A program made the translations under genes and the position numbers. The notes beneath the pieces are model-generated. The model was not told the DNA's origin. It saw only the letters and a program-made list of their open reading frames with translations, and did not search any database. A stretch of 64,000 nt of DNA, taken from NCBI GenBank assembly GCA_942490535.1, contig CALNXQ010000002.1, forward strand, positions 372,001 to 436,000, read 5' to 3'. Shown here in pieces: positions 17,397 through 25,546 of this stretch. The first letter of the stretch is position 1, and each line of letters begins with the position of its first letter. This DNA is from JAEINY01 sp942490535. Lineage in GTDB: Bacteria > Bacteroidota > Bacteroidia > Bacteroidales > Marinilabiliaceae.

Positions 17397-18400
17397 TGCC
17401 GTTACAATTTAAAACGAAAAAAAAACTTTTAGAGGCGTTTGGGAAGTACTCAAACACAGACTCTCCTTTGCTAGATAGACTTTTTAGTAATGAAATTATC
17501 AACATTTCAGATTTAGCCAATAAAATTGAAAAAATCTTGAATAAGTGCAACAATCTTGCCTTAGAAAACCGACACGCATTATTTGTCCTATTTCAACTTA
17601 AATTATCACTTGAACATACAGACTATTCAGAATCAACAAATAAGGAATATATCATAACTCTTCACAAGCAATTGGATGAATTTTTCAGGAAAGACCATTT
17701 CACCAACATGGAGATCCTTTTTGCCATGAAAGCAAACCTACAACCGCTTAAATTTATTTTTGGAAATGATATTATACAAATAATTTACTCAAAAGAGGTT
17801 CAAGAAATTAATAGATACACCAGACAACTTAAAAAGGAAATAAAAGACAACTACTCTTTTATAGACTCCGTTGATTACATTCAACTCGGAAATACATTTA
17901 AATCACAATCCCTTAACATCTTAATTCATTCAATCAAAAATTTCATAAAGGATGAAGCAGATGAGTTAAAAGCGGTAAAAGAATTTAAAACAAAAAAAAA
18001 CTCTATACTCCAAATATCAGCACTTTCCAATGCAATGGAAGATTTAACGAAAAATCATCTGGATGTGGAAAAAATGAGTTTATTGAAGCTAGATGACTTA
18101 GAATATATTAATATTCAAGACCTAATACTTTCCGGGATATTAAATTTTAATCTTCTAGAAGATTTAACTACACAAATTAAGTCTTGTTTCAAATTCAAAG
18201 AAACAAACAAAAAGGGCATTACTAAATTACTATATCCATTATTTCAGGTCTTTTGGAATGACCAGAAAACAACTTTCTTATCACATGAACAGTGGAAAGA
18301 AACTCGGATAAAAGAACAAATGGATGATATTAAGACCTGGAGATTATACCAATTAAGGCAAGTGAGTAAAAAGATATCAATAGATCAGCTTTTTGAATAA
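17396..18400 (+). CDS. Hypothetical protein coupled to the integrase
   Basis: 334 residues, strongly Lys/Asn/Ile-rich and predicted mostly helical. No signal peptide, TM segment or recognised motif. The start overlaps the integrase stop (TAATG), so it is very likely translated with it. A strong terminator follows (18445-18483). It may assist integration or excision, but this rests only on position. Confidence 0.7.
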   Translation: MPLQFKTKKKLLEAFGKYSNTDSPLLDRLFSNEIINISDLANKIEKILNKCNNLALENRHALFVLFQLKLSLEHTDYSESTNKEYIITLHKQLDEFFRKDHFTNMEILFAMKANLQPLKFIFGNDIIQIIYSKEVQEINRYTRQLKKEIKDNYSFIDSVDYIQLGNTFKSQSLNILIHSIKNFIKDEADELKAVKEFKTKKNSILQISALSNAMEDLTKNHLDVEKMSLLKLDDLEYINIQDLILSGILNFNLLEDLTTQIKSCFKFKETNKKGITKLLYPLFQVFWNDQKTTFLSHEQWKETRIKEQMDDIKTWRLYQLRQVSKKISIDQLFE

Positions 18401-18444
18401 CTAATTAGTCTTCTTTACACCAGACTGCTATCCTTTACATTATT

Positions 18445-18483
18445 AAAAGAGGGGTACAAGATTTTGTACTTCTCTTTTTTTTT
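18445..18483 (+). terminator. Terminator with an overlapping competitor stem
   Basis: AAAAGAG-GG-GTACAA / TTGTAC-TT-CTCTTTT, a 15-bp stem including two G-U pairs with loop GATT, followed by a run of nine T. The left part, GGGGTACAA (18451-18459), can pair equally well with TTGTACCCC at 18482-18490, which would prevent the terminator from forming. Confidence 0.8.
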
Positions 18484-18524
18484 GTACCCCCAAACCCCCC
18501 TCCTCTTTGTATTTCTTTGTTGAC

Positions 18525-18833
18525 ATGAAAAAATATGAACAAAATAGAATTCACCAGAAGAATAGTATGGTAATTCTACCTGTGGAAGATTACGAAGAAA
18601 CCCGAAAATTAATAGAGGAAATTCACAGTCACTTATTCAGCTCCATCAACAAAAGAGAGGTATTAAATGAATACATCTCCGAAAAGGATGCAATAAAAGA
18701 GTTTGAACGAAAAACCACATGGTTTTGGAACCAACGAAAAAGTGGTCGTTTACCCTTTAAGAAATTAGGTTCCAAGGTGTTTTATCTTAAAACAGATTTA
18801 CACAACCTACTTAACAAGGAGAGCTATGAATAA
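18525..18833 (+). CDS. Small HTH / excisionase-like DNA-binding protein
   Basis: About 102 residues. The N-terminal half is a basic helix-rich lead (VEDYEETRKLIEEIHSH). The C-terminal half has the pattern of MerR/excisionase-like winged helix proteins of Bacteroidota elements: YISEKDAIKEFERKTTWFW, QRKSGRLPFKKLGSKVFY, then KTDLHNLL. I place the start at the ATG at 18525 (MKKYEQ) rather than 18507, because the upstream codons run into the hairpin region. Its stop overlaps the next gene. The likely role is directing excision or regulating element genes. Confidence 0.75.
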   Translation: MKKYEQNRIHQKNSMVILPVEDYEETRKLIEEIHSHLFSSINKREVLNEYISEKDAIKEFERKTTWFWNQRKSGRLPFKKLGSKVFYLKTDLHNLLNKESYE

Positions 18834-19158
18834 TAGTGGATTTTCATCAATATTTCATAACCCAATTGCAGATATTGCAAGGTTAATAGAAGATAAAGAG
18901 CGTCAACTAAGATCAGTGGACAAATTAAAGTACAATAGGTTCTTCCAACAAATTCAGGAAGAGATTTCAAAATTAAGTGAAGTCTACACCCACTTGTCTT
19001 ATTTAACAGATTTTGAAACATTCTCTATCATCCAAGAAGCGATCAATGCACACCGCATCATGGATATTGAGATTTTGCAAATCAACCTACCGCTTAGAAA
19101 AGTGAAAAGTGGTTATAAACGTGCTTTGCTTGACTTAACAGAAAGGGGGAAATTATAA
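18826..19158 (+). CDS. Hypothetical protein, 110 residues
   Basis: A helical, coiled-coil-like small protein (DIARLIEDKERQLRSVDKLK and following). The ATG overlaps the previous stop by 8 nt, and its stop overlaps the ATG of the DUF3987 gene (TAATG). The three genes therefore form one tightly coupled unit. No family recognised. Confidence 0.65.
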   Translation: MNNSGFSSIFHNPIADIARLIEDKERQLRSVDKLKYNRFFQQIQEEISKLSEVYTHLSYLTDFETFSIIQEAINAHRIMDIEILQINLPLRKVKSGYKRALLDLTERGKL

Positions 19159-20399
19159 TGAATGAGAAATTATTCGACGCTTTCCCAAAGCCTATGCAAG
19201 ATTTCACAATGGAAGCCAAAGTTGGACTCAACTTTCCAATTGAATATGTACTAAGTTCTATACTTTATACTGCAAGCGTAGCTATCGGCAATACTCATCA
19301 GGTTAGAGTGAAAAATGGCTGGAATGAAGGTGCTAATCTCTTTATGGCGATAGTAGGTGAAACAGGCGTTGCAAAAAGCCACGCAATTTCACTTGCCATT
19401 AAGCCACTTTTGGATAAAAATCAGGCTCTTTTTAAGAAATACCAGAACCGATTACGCGAATATGAACAATTTCATAAAGGCAAAAAAGGGGATGATTCAG
19501 AATACATTTGTGAACCACACCTTGAACAAGTGCTAACTGATGATGCGACCCTAGAAGCAATGTACCGTATTCATCACCACAATCCAAGAGGAGTCGGTAG
19601 TTACTATGATGAACTGAGAGGCTGGTTTCATAATATGGGCAAATATAATAAAGGTAGCGACCAGGAAGTTTGGCTGAAAATTTGGTCGCGGAAACCGATC
19701 ATTGTCAATCGAGTTTCGAGTAGCCCGATTTCATTAATGTGTCCTCACATTAGTGTTATTGGCGGAATTCAAACAGAGTTGCTGAATACTCTTTTCAAAG
19801 ACGACAGAGATAAAAATGGATTCATTGAAAGAATCTTATTTGTTACCTCTCAAGACTCCAAAAAAGAGCTGTTTTCGGAAGCAGATATGCCAAAATCAGT
19901 TTTGGCACATTACTCCCGACATATCAACAACCTGCTTGAAATACCACTAATTAAAGATAGTAATGGCAATTTTTCACCATATCTATTAGAACTATCGAAA
20001 GCCTCAAGACGATTATACATTGAATATTACAATGAAAATGTATCGCAAGTCAATGATAAGAATATCTGTAATCGTATAAAAGGCTTCTATGCTAAAATAG
20101 ACACTTACACTATACGTTTTGCTCTGATTTTGCAATTATTATACTGGACATGCGATGAGGATTCAAATGAGATAATAAGCGAACGTGCAATGGAAGGAGC
20201 CATCAATTTAAGTCAATTCTTCCTTAATAATGCTCAATCAGTAATTGAATCAGTTAAACGACCTGTACAGATCACAAACGATCATCGTAAGTTATTTGCC
20301 ATTGAATTGGTTAACCGAAATGAAATGTCATTAAGAGAGATTGCAGGTATTATTGGCGTAAGCCATGAAACAGTAAGAAAATGGGCTAATAGCGGTTGA
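19158..20399 (+). CDS. DUF3987-type P-loop ATPase (element replication-like)
   Basis: 413 residues. The start FPKPMQDFTMEAKVGLNFPI and the Walker A motif GETGVAKSHAISLAI (near residue 75) match DUF3987 proteins. So do the segment GSYYDELRGWFHNMGKYNKG and the strand ISVIGGIQTELLNTL. The C-terminal 30 residues form an HTH (MSLREIAGIIGVSHETVRKW). DUF3987 proteins occur in plasmids, phages and genomic islands, often beside primase or replication functions. The repeat cluster starting at the stop codon suggests it recognises a local origin. Biochemical activity is unproven for the family. Confidence 0.85.
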   Translation: MNEKLFDAFPKPMQDFTMEAKVGLNFPIEYVLSSILYTASVAIGNTHQVRVKNGWNEGANLFMAIVGETGVAKSHAISLAIKPLLDKNQALFKKYQNRLREYEQFHKGKKGDDSEYICEPHLEQVLTDDATLEAMYRIHHHNPRGVGSYYDELRGWFHNMGKYNKGSDQEVWLKIWSRKPIIVNRVSSSPISLMCPHISVIGGIQTELLNTLFKDDRDKNGFIERILFVTSQDSKKELFSEADMPKSVLAHYSRHINNLLEIPLIKDSNGNFSPYLLELSKASRRLYIEYYNENVSQVNDKNICNRIKGFYAKIDTYTIRFALILQLLYWTCDEDSNEIISERAMEGAINLSQFFLNNAQSVIESVKRPVQITNDHRKLFAIELVNRNEMSLREIAGIIGVSHETVRKWANSG

Positions 20400-20593
20400 C
20401 AGTTGACACATCACCAACTGGCCTACCACCTTATTTTATGGCACTTACACTGCATTTCAATCACATTATTTGTCAACTTACAATAAAACACATTAAAAAA
20501 CTGTTGACAGCATACTTCTATGAAGCACTTTGTAAGATGCTAAATGAATGACACTTATCATCAAACACCTAAAAACCACGTGTCAATTGTCAA
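20395..20593. repeat. Cluster of TTGACA hexamers, possible origin or operator
   Basis: GTTGACAGTTGACA (20395-20408), TGTCAAC (20471-20477), GTTGACAG (20503-20510) and TGTCAATTGTCAA (20581-20593). The outer two are inverted versions of the same double hexamer. Six hexamers in 200 bp, between a replication-like ATPase and the next gene, resemble iterons or an operator array. Confidence 0.5.
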
Positions 20594-20609
20594 ACTAAAA
20601 ACAAACGTA

Positions 20610-22067
20610 ATGTTATTGTATAAAACATGCATCACCTGTGGCTCAAAATTCGAAGCAAAAAGAGCTGATTCAAAATTCTGCTCATTAACGTGTAAAAACA
20701 AAGCAAACTACCAGCGTAACAAGATGAAAAATGCATTAAAAACGGATGAAAACATCCGACCAATAGTTGAAAAAGTTGAAAATCGGCTTGAAATGGAGAT
20801 GGATGAACCCATTTACTCAAAAACTCCAGAAGTAAGCAATACAAGTCTGATATTAAACGAGTTTAAAGATATCATTAATCAAAATGATGAGAAAATTAAA
20901 GAGCTTAAAAAGTTGAAAAGCGAAAAAAGATTGGAACTTAATAAACTAACCGATGAGTTAGCCAGCTTAAGTTGTAAGATCAACAAAATTGAATATCATA
21001 CCATCACAGAGATTAATGATATTTTGAATATGGATGACTTATCAATATACAACACCTTTCTTAATACCATTTACAAGTCAAAATCTGAGAAAAAAGATCT
21101 CTTTGCGGAATCAAGTCTTGTAACTAAAATTGATTATGACGGATATTCAGGAGAAAAATACCGCCAATCTGTTCAGGGATTTAAAACAAATAAAAAACTA
21201 AAATTATTAATTACCGAAGTGGAATTAAAATCATTAAAAACAAAATTGATACAGGCTGAGCAAAAGTCGATTCAAATTAAACATTCAATACGGGAGTTAT
21301 CTAGTGATATTATTGCACTTGAAAGACGTAACAACAAATTTGAGAATCATCTATTGAATACAATCTCTTCATTTAACGATCCTAGACCAAATCATTATCA
21401 AAAACCGACTTTAAAACACCCTCCAACCATTCAAAGCAACAAAAGCAAATCTAATGGAAATTTAACTGCTAATGATATTCTCAATACGGAATATTACACT
21501 TTCAATCTTCTTGGTGAAATTGGTCAATTCCTTGGTAATATAGACCGCAACAGGTGCGCCATTGCCTTAACAGGGGATTCAGGCGCTGGCAAATCATACT
21601 TTTCATTTGAATTAGCTGAATTATTTGATCAATCCGGCTTTTCAGTCAAATATTATTCCTTGGAAGAAGGAATAGGCAACCTCACAAAAGAAAAACTGGC
21701 TTTACATCATTTTTCCGATCACTTTATGTTAACCGGCGAGGGTAACATTGATAACATCAAAAAAGATGCTAAAGATTTTGATGTTATTATAATTGACAGC
21801 TTTGGTAAGCTTAATGCGAAATCCGAAGATTTTGATAGACTCAGGACCGAGTTCCCAACCACTATTTTCATTTGCATTTTTCAAAAAACGACCAATGGAA
21901 CCATGCGCGGCGGAGCTTCGATTCTATTTGACAGCTCTGCCTCAATTGATGTAATCAAGCGCGATAATGAGCGAATTGCAGTCATGCAAAAAAGCAGGTA
22001 TGGTACCGCTAATTGGGAGTATTCTATTTCCCAAAAAGAAATAATTTTTAATGACTCGAATTATTAA
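20610..22067 (+). CDS. Zinc-finger, coiled-coil and RecA-like ATPase protein
   Basis: About 485 residues. The N-terminus has a treble-clef-like zinc site (CITCGSKFEAKR...KFCSLTCKNK). Two long coiled-coil stretches follow (residues about 80-150 and 200-250). The C-terminal half is a RecA-like AAA_25-type domain with Walker A LTGDSGAGKSYFSFELAELF, Walker B DVIIIDSFGKL and the strand TTIFICIFQKT. I start it at the ATG at 20610. The ATG at 20544 would translate through the hexamer cluster and add residues unlike the rest. The stop codon is formed at the left end of an IS, so the natural C-terminus may be altered. It resembles RepA-type helicase loaders of islands. Confidence 0.75.
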   Translation: MLLYKTCITCGSKFEAKRADSKFCSLTCKNKANYQRNKMKNALKTDENIRPIVEKVENRLEMEMDEPIYSKTPEVSNTSLILNEFKDIINQNDEKIKELKKLKSEKRLELNKLTDELASLSCKINKIEYHTITEINDILNMDDLSIYNTFLNTIYKSKSEKKDLFAESSLVTKIDYDGYSGEKYRQSVQGFKTNKKLKLLITEVELKSLKTKLIQAEQKSIQIKHSIRELSSDIIALERRNNKFENHLLNTISSFNDPRPNHYQKPTLKHPPTIQSNKSKSNGNLTANDILNTEYYTFNLLGEIGQFLGNIDRNRCAIALTGDSGAGKSYFSFELAELFDQSGFSVKYYSLEEGIGNLTKEKLALHHFSDHFMLTGEGNIDNIKKDAKDFDVIIIDSFGKLNAKSEDFDRLRTEFPTTIFICIFQKTTNGTMRGGASILFDSSASIDVIKRDNERIAVMQKSRYGTANWEYSISQKEIIFNDSNY

Positions 22068-23108
22068 TGCGAATCAAGAGTTGAGAATATATGAGAAAAT
22101 AGTTACATAACCCCTTAAAAACTAAGCGCTTAAAGTTGTTTAAATCCTTGAAAATCAGTATCTTGAAGTCGGTTTCGAATTGACAATTAGATATGATTCC
22201 CAAGGATAAGGACGACAAGTTAATAAGTATTTACCTTTTTATTTGTGATAAGTTTGAAGAACTTCAATTCTATTGTGAAAGGTTTAGCAACAATAATAAA
22301 CCAGAATTTACCGATCAAGAGATTATGACGATATATTTATATGCGATTCATCATGAAGGACATACAAAAATAAAGCATATCCATCGTTTTGCTTTTGAGT
22401 ATTTAAAATCCTGGTTTCCTAAGCTTGGAAGCTATAGTGCCTTTAATAATAGGCTTAATATGCTAGATTCAGCTTTTAGCAGATTGGTTGAAATTATTTT
22501 AACAGATCATCTGCCGGAAGATTGCTGTCTGGATCAGAGCTTATTAGATTCAATGCCCATTATCACTTGCTCTGGAAAGCGTACAGGTAAAGTTGCTACA
22601 GAAATAACGGATAAAGGCTTCTGCTCAACAAAAGGGATATATTACTATGGACTTAAATTACACTTACTTGGTTTTAGACGAATAGGTAAATTGCCGCACC
22701 CTGAGCAAATATTATTTACACCAGCATCAGTTAATGATGTGACAGTCTTTAAAGATGCATGGTCTGGAATAGAAAATAGAACTTTTTATGGAGATAAAAT
22801 CTATTTCATAAATGATTTGAATAAGAGGATGATAAATCAGCAAAATTCAGAAATGCTTGCCCCGGTTAAAGGGGTGAAAGGAATGGCAGATGTAATAAAA
22901 CACAGAATTAAAGCAGCTGATGATTTATACTCAACTGCAGTATCCAGAGTGCGACAACCAGTAGAAGCTATATTTAATTGGCTAATTGAAAAAACAGATA
23001 TTCAAAAAGCAAGCAAAGTTAGATCTACTAAGGGGCTAATGATACATGCATTTGGAAGATTAGCTGCTGCTTTTATTTCATTAGTGTTTTAACTCTTGAT
23101 TCGCATTA
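22065..23108 (+). mobile_element. IS982-type insertion sequence
   Basis: About 1044 bp with 18-bp terminal inverted repeats (TAATGCGAATCAAGAGTT at 22065-22082 and its exact complement at 23091-23108). One full-length transposase lies inside. The flanks share at most 3 bp (ATT), so no clear longer target duplication is visible. Confidence 0.85.
22193..23092 (+). CDS. IS982-family transposase
   Basis: 299 residues, intact. The N-terminal region has FTDQEIMTIYLYAIHHEGHTK. The DDE residues are visible as Asp in LLDSMPIITCSGKR, Asp in FYGDKIYF and Glu in VRQPVEAIFNWLIEKTDI; the last helix is typical of IS982/IS5-like enzymes. Length is normal for IS982. The stop lies 16 bp inside the right inverted repeat. 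It is probably still functional. Confidence 0.88.
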   Translation: MIPKDKDDKLISIYLFICDKFEELQFYCERFSNNNKPEFTDQEIMTIYLYAIHHEGHTKIKHIHRFAFEYLKSWFPKLGSYSAFNNRLNMLDSAFSRLVEIILTDHLPEDCCLDQSLLDSMPIITCSGKRTGKVATEITDKGFCSTKGIYYYGLKLHLLGFRRIGKLPHPEQILFTPASVNDVTVFKDAWSGIENRTFYGDKIYFINDLNKRMINQQNSEMLAPVKGVKGMADVIKHRIKAADDLYSTAVSRVRQPVEAIFNWLIEKTDIQKASKVRSTKGLMIHAFGRLAAAFISLVF

Positions 23109-23194
23109 TTAATCATTTATTAATGAAAGCCATTGCATCTAGACACTTTAAACAAACCAGAAATATGCGCTTGGAACAATTGTTAAGTGGGTAA
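23108..23194 (+). pseudogene. C-terminal fragment of a coiled-coil protein
   Basis: Immediately right of the IS, an open stretch ends ...KQTRNMRLEQLLSG-stop. The same tail occurs at the end of the pseudogene at 23721-24106 (NQTRIMRLEQLLSG). It has no start codon of its own family and is a cut-off 3' end, probably of the gene interrupted or rearranged at the IS. Confidence 0.6.
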
Positions 23195-23379
23195 TATATT
23201 TTCTCATAAAGCAGCTAAAGTCAAGCATACTTTGAAAAGCGACCTCTTATTTTAAGGGGTCAAGAGTTATTCTAAGTTACTTTCCGTAAGAAAATATATA
23301 ACGTACAATCATACAACTATTATAATCAGCCAAAATAACCTATCTTAGTAAAGAGTCATGAAAATATTACATTTAAAGT

Positions 23380-23547
23380 ATGTTTAAAGGCGACCCGCCT
23401 GTTAGGGTAAAATTAACAGATATGATTACAGCAATAAAGCCTGGGCCAAAACCCAAAAAGAAAGATGGTACACTGGATAAAAGAAGAAGAGATAATAAGG
23501 ATACTCCTTCAAATCATCCATCTTTAAAACCAAGTAAAAAGAAATAA
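23380..23547 (+). CDS. Small basic protein, 55 residues (tentative)
   Basis: MFKGDPPVRVKLTDMITAIK, then a Lys/Arg/Pro-rich tail ending PSLKPSKKK. A terminator with a perfect stem follows 59 bp later (23606-23639), so a short transcript is plausible. A small GC-rich palindrome (AGGCGACCCGCCT) overlaps the start region. No homologous family recognised. It could be a small nucleic-acid-binding protein or a non-coding transcript. Confidence 0.35.
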   Translation: MFKGDPPVRVKLTDMITAIKPGPKPKKKDGTLDKRRRDNKDTPSNHPSLKPSKKK

Positions 23548-23605
23548 ATTTCTAGGCAATGCGCCTGGTGAGTTTAGAGAGTATCTCTCAAGCTGCGTGA
23601 GTAGG

Positions 23606-23639
23606 AAAATATCGGGGTAATTAACTTCGATATTTTTTT
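23606..23639 (+). terminator. Terminator of the small unit
   Basis: AAAATATCG / CGATATTTT perfect 9-bp stem with a 13-nt loop, ending in a seven-T run. Confidence 0.8.
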
Positions 23640-23720
23640 ATTAGTCACATCTGACTATTTAACACCGTATTAAAAGCCCAAATAACCGAGTTTTCTGGGC
23701 AAAAAACACACTGTTGCTCG

Positions 23721-24106
23721 CAGATTATCGAGATTAAAGAGGTAAAGGTTAATAAACTTGAGTCAATGTTGCAATTATCTGATGCCGATTTGTACAACAC
23801 CTACCTAAACGATGAATATAAGGAAGCGGTTAAAGCAAATAACATGCTGGCAGATTTTAAACTTATAACACCTCACAAACTGTCATTAGGTTCATCAGCT
23901 AATCTACTTTTTAAAATCAACCAGCACCGATTAAAAGCTAAAAACTTAATAATTACGCATAATTCAGAAGTTCAAAACTGAATCAGCAAGTTGTGGACAT
24001 TGAGACCTGCATAAAGAGTATGAATAAAGCCATTGATGAAAACAATACATCTATTCGGTTTAATCAAACACGGATTATGCGCTTAGAACAGCTGTTAAGT
24101 GGCTAA
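23721..24106 (+). pseudogene. Frameshifted coiled-coil remnant related to the 20610-22067 gene
   Basis: The frame reads QIIEIKEVKVNKLESMLQLS, then DADLYNTYLNDEYKEAV, which aligns with the MDDLSIYNTFLNTIYKSKS region of the intact zinc-finger/RecA-like protein. It stops at 23981. One base shift later it continues as LNQQVVDIETCIKSMNKAID and ends NQTRIMRLEQLLSG-stop at 24106. It is therefore a decayed paralogue with at least one frameshift and without the N-terminal finger or the ATPase domain. Confidence 0.65.
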
Positions 24107-24152
24107 TAATTTCCGAAAATAAATACACTAATGGTAGCAAAAAGAGCTAGAT

Positions 24153-24183
24153 AAGAGGATTTCCAATGGATTCCCTCTTTTTT
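24153..24183 (+). terminator. Possible terminator after the pseudogene
   Basis: AAGAGG / CCTCTT stem with an internal loop and an upper TCC/GGA pair, then a six-T run. Confidence 0.55.
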
Positions 24184-24351
24184 CTAAGTACTAATTGAGA
24201 TTGAAATCCTATATTTGAATATAAACATAAGAAAGAAATAACCGGTAGTCAGTGATGGTTACAGAGCGATATCGAGATTATATAAACACCTTGGTACGTA
24301 TATATGTCTTGACCAACATATATCCAAACTTCTTAAAAAAACATATTATTA

Positions 24352-25104
24352 ATGGATAAATTTGAATTTTATAAAGAATTATATCATAAGGAAAACGATA
24401 GAAAATCCGAGATAACAAATTCATACAGAATTCCTGTAGTAGTAATTTCTGCTCTAGCCTCAGGAGCTTATTTTCTATTAATACACTATACTTTTCAACT
24501 AACTAAATATTTAGATTGGATTTTTATTTGTCTTCTGAGTTTTACTATACTATGTATTTTAACATCGTGCTATTATATGATACGAGCTTTTAATACATTT
24601 AAAAGCTTTGATTATAAAGGCATTCCACCTGTTAATATGTTAGAAGATTGGCATAAAGAGTTACTCAAATATTATAAGAAGGATAAAAGAAAGACCTCCA
24701 AAGAATTTAAGAAAGGAGTAACAAATCATTTTATTGAATCTATACAGTATAATACAGAAATAAATGATAGGAAGCACGGTTTTATTTATAAATCGAAACA
24801 ATTCTCGGCAATTGGGCTCACATTTTTGATTTTATGTTTTGTTCCATACTTATATAACCACTTCTCAATACCCCAAAAATTAGAAAAAACTGAAGTTTTA
24901 GATAAGGATTATATAAAAGAGCTTAAAGCATTGAATATTAAAATAGATTCGTTGACAAATTCAATTGATAAACTAAAAATAGAAATCATGAGTTCAAAAG
25001 AAAAAACAACTAAGAAATCAACTCCACCCCCAGCTCCAAAAGTCAGAAAATACAGCGAAGGAGGCCAGTTATCTGTTCCAAAGCAAAAACCGAAATCAAA
25101 ATAA
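24352..25104 (+). CDS. Three-TM membrane protein with charged C-terminal tail
   Basis: 250 residues. A short charged N-terminus precedes a TM hairpin (about residues 27-49 and 54-78), then a charged cytoplasmic region. A third TM is at about 151-171 (FSAIGLTFLILCFVPYLY). A short coiled coil follows (KALNIKIDSLTNSIDKLKIE), and the tail is Lys/Pro-rich (TPPPAPKVRKY...PKQKPKSK). No enzyme motif. The layout recalls SLATT-like membrane effectors found in conflict systems, but similarity cannot be judged by eye. It is the first gene of the cargo half and is followed by cassette-like palindromic DNA. Confidence 0.7.
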   Translation: MDKFEFYKELYHKENDRKSEITNSYRIPVVVISALASGAYFLLIHYTFQLTKYLDWIFICLLSFTILCILTSCYYMIRAFNTFKSFDYKGIPPVNMLEDWHKELLKYYKKDKRKTSKEFKKGVTNHFIESIQYNTEINDRKHGFIYKSKQFSAIGLTFLILCFVPYLYNHFSIPQKLEKTEVLDKDYIKELKALNIKIDSLTNSIDKLKIEIMSSKEKTTKKSTPPPAPKVRKYSEGGQLSVPKQKPKSK

Positions 25105-25112
25105 ATACGTTG

Positions 25113-25527
25113 GCCAACAAACGGCAATAAGGCATAAGTAGTGTTGTTGTACTTGTGTCTTTTGCGGCTTCGGCCACCTCTGCCAAATCCATTGGGCTTG
25201 AAAAGTGAATGTAAATAAATCCGGTCTTTGGCTACCATAAACTAGATACGCTAGTGGGGACAATTCCTCTGACTCCTATGTAACGGGGTGTAACCACATG
25301 TGAAAAGTTCGAAACTACTACATTGAAACCTGATTATTAAATTTGAAAAGACAGATAGAAAATATTAGCTCATTGATTGAAAGTTGGTGCAAGAAAAAAA
25401 TAGTTTTTGCCCGCCCGCTTCTGCCCTTCGGGACAGTTGGGGTAGCCCAAGCACAAATAGCACATTTGGTTTTTCCCAACTCACAATCAAACCTTGAAAA
25501 ACCCAAAGAGCTATTTTCTTGCCACCA
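25113..25527. repeat. Two palindromic, cassette-tail-like segments
   Basis: The 441 bp between the three-TM gene and the Avs-like gene hold no gene. 25113-25240 begins ACGTTGGCCAACAAACGGC just after the stop codon and contains the GC hairpin GCGGCTTCGGCC. 25384-25527 is a long imperfect palindrome: TTGGTGCAAGAAAAAAATAG pairs with CTATTTTCTTGCCACCA, GTTTTT with AAAAAC and AGTTGGG with CCCAACT, around a short CTGCCCTTCGGGACAG hairpin. Long imperfect palindromes behind each gene are the form of integron attC sites, but no integron integrase is present here. Confidence 0.5.
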
Positions 25528-25546
25528 CTAAAAGACTTATTAAGCA

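Noticed and set aside
23380..23640. Retron or group II intron RNA
   Set aside because: Small hairpins and a terminator are present, but there is no reverse transcriptase gene or intron domain V.
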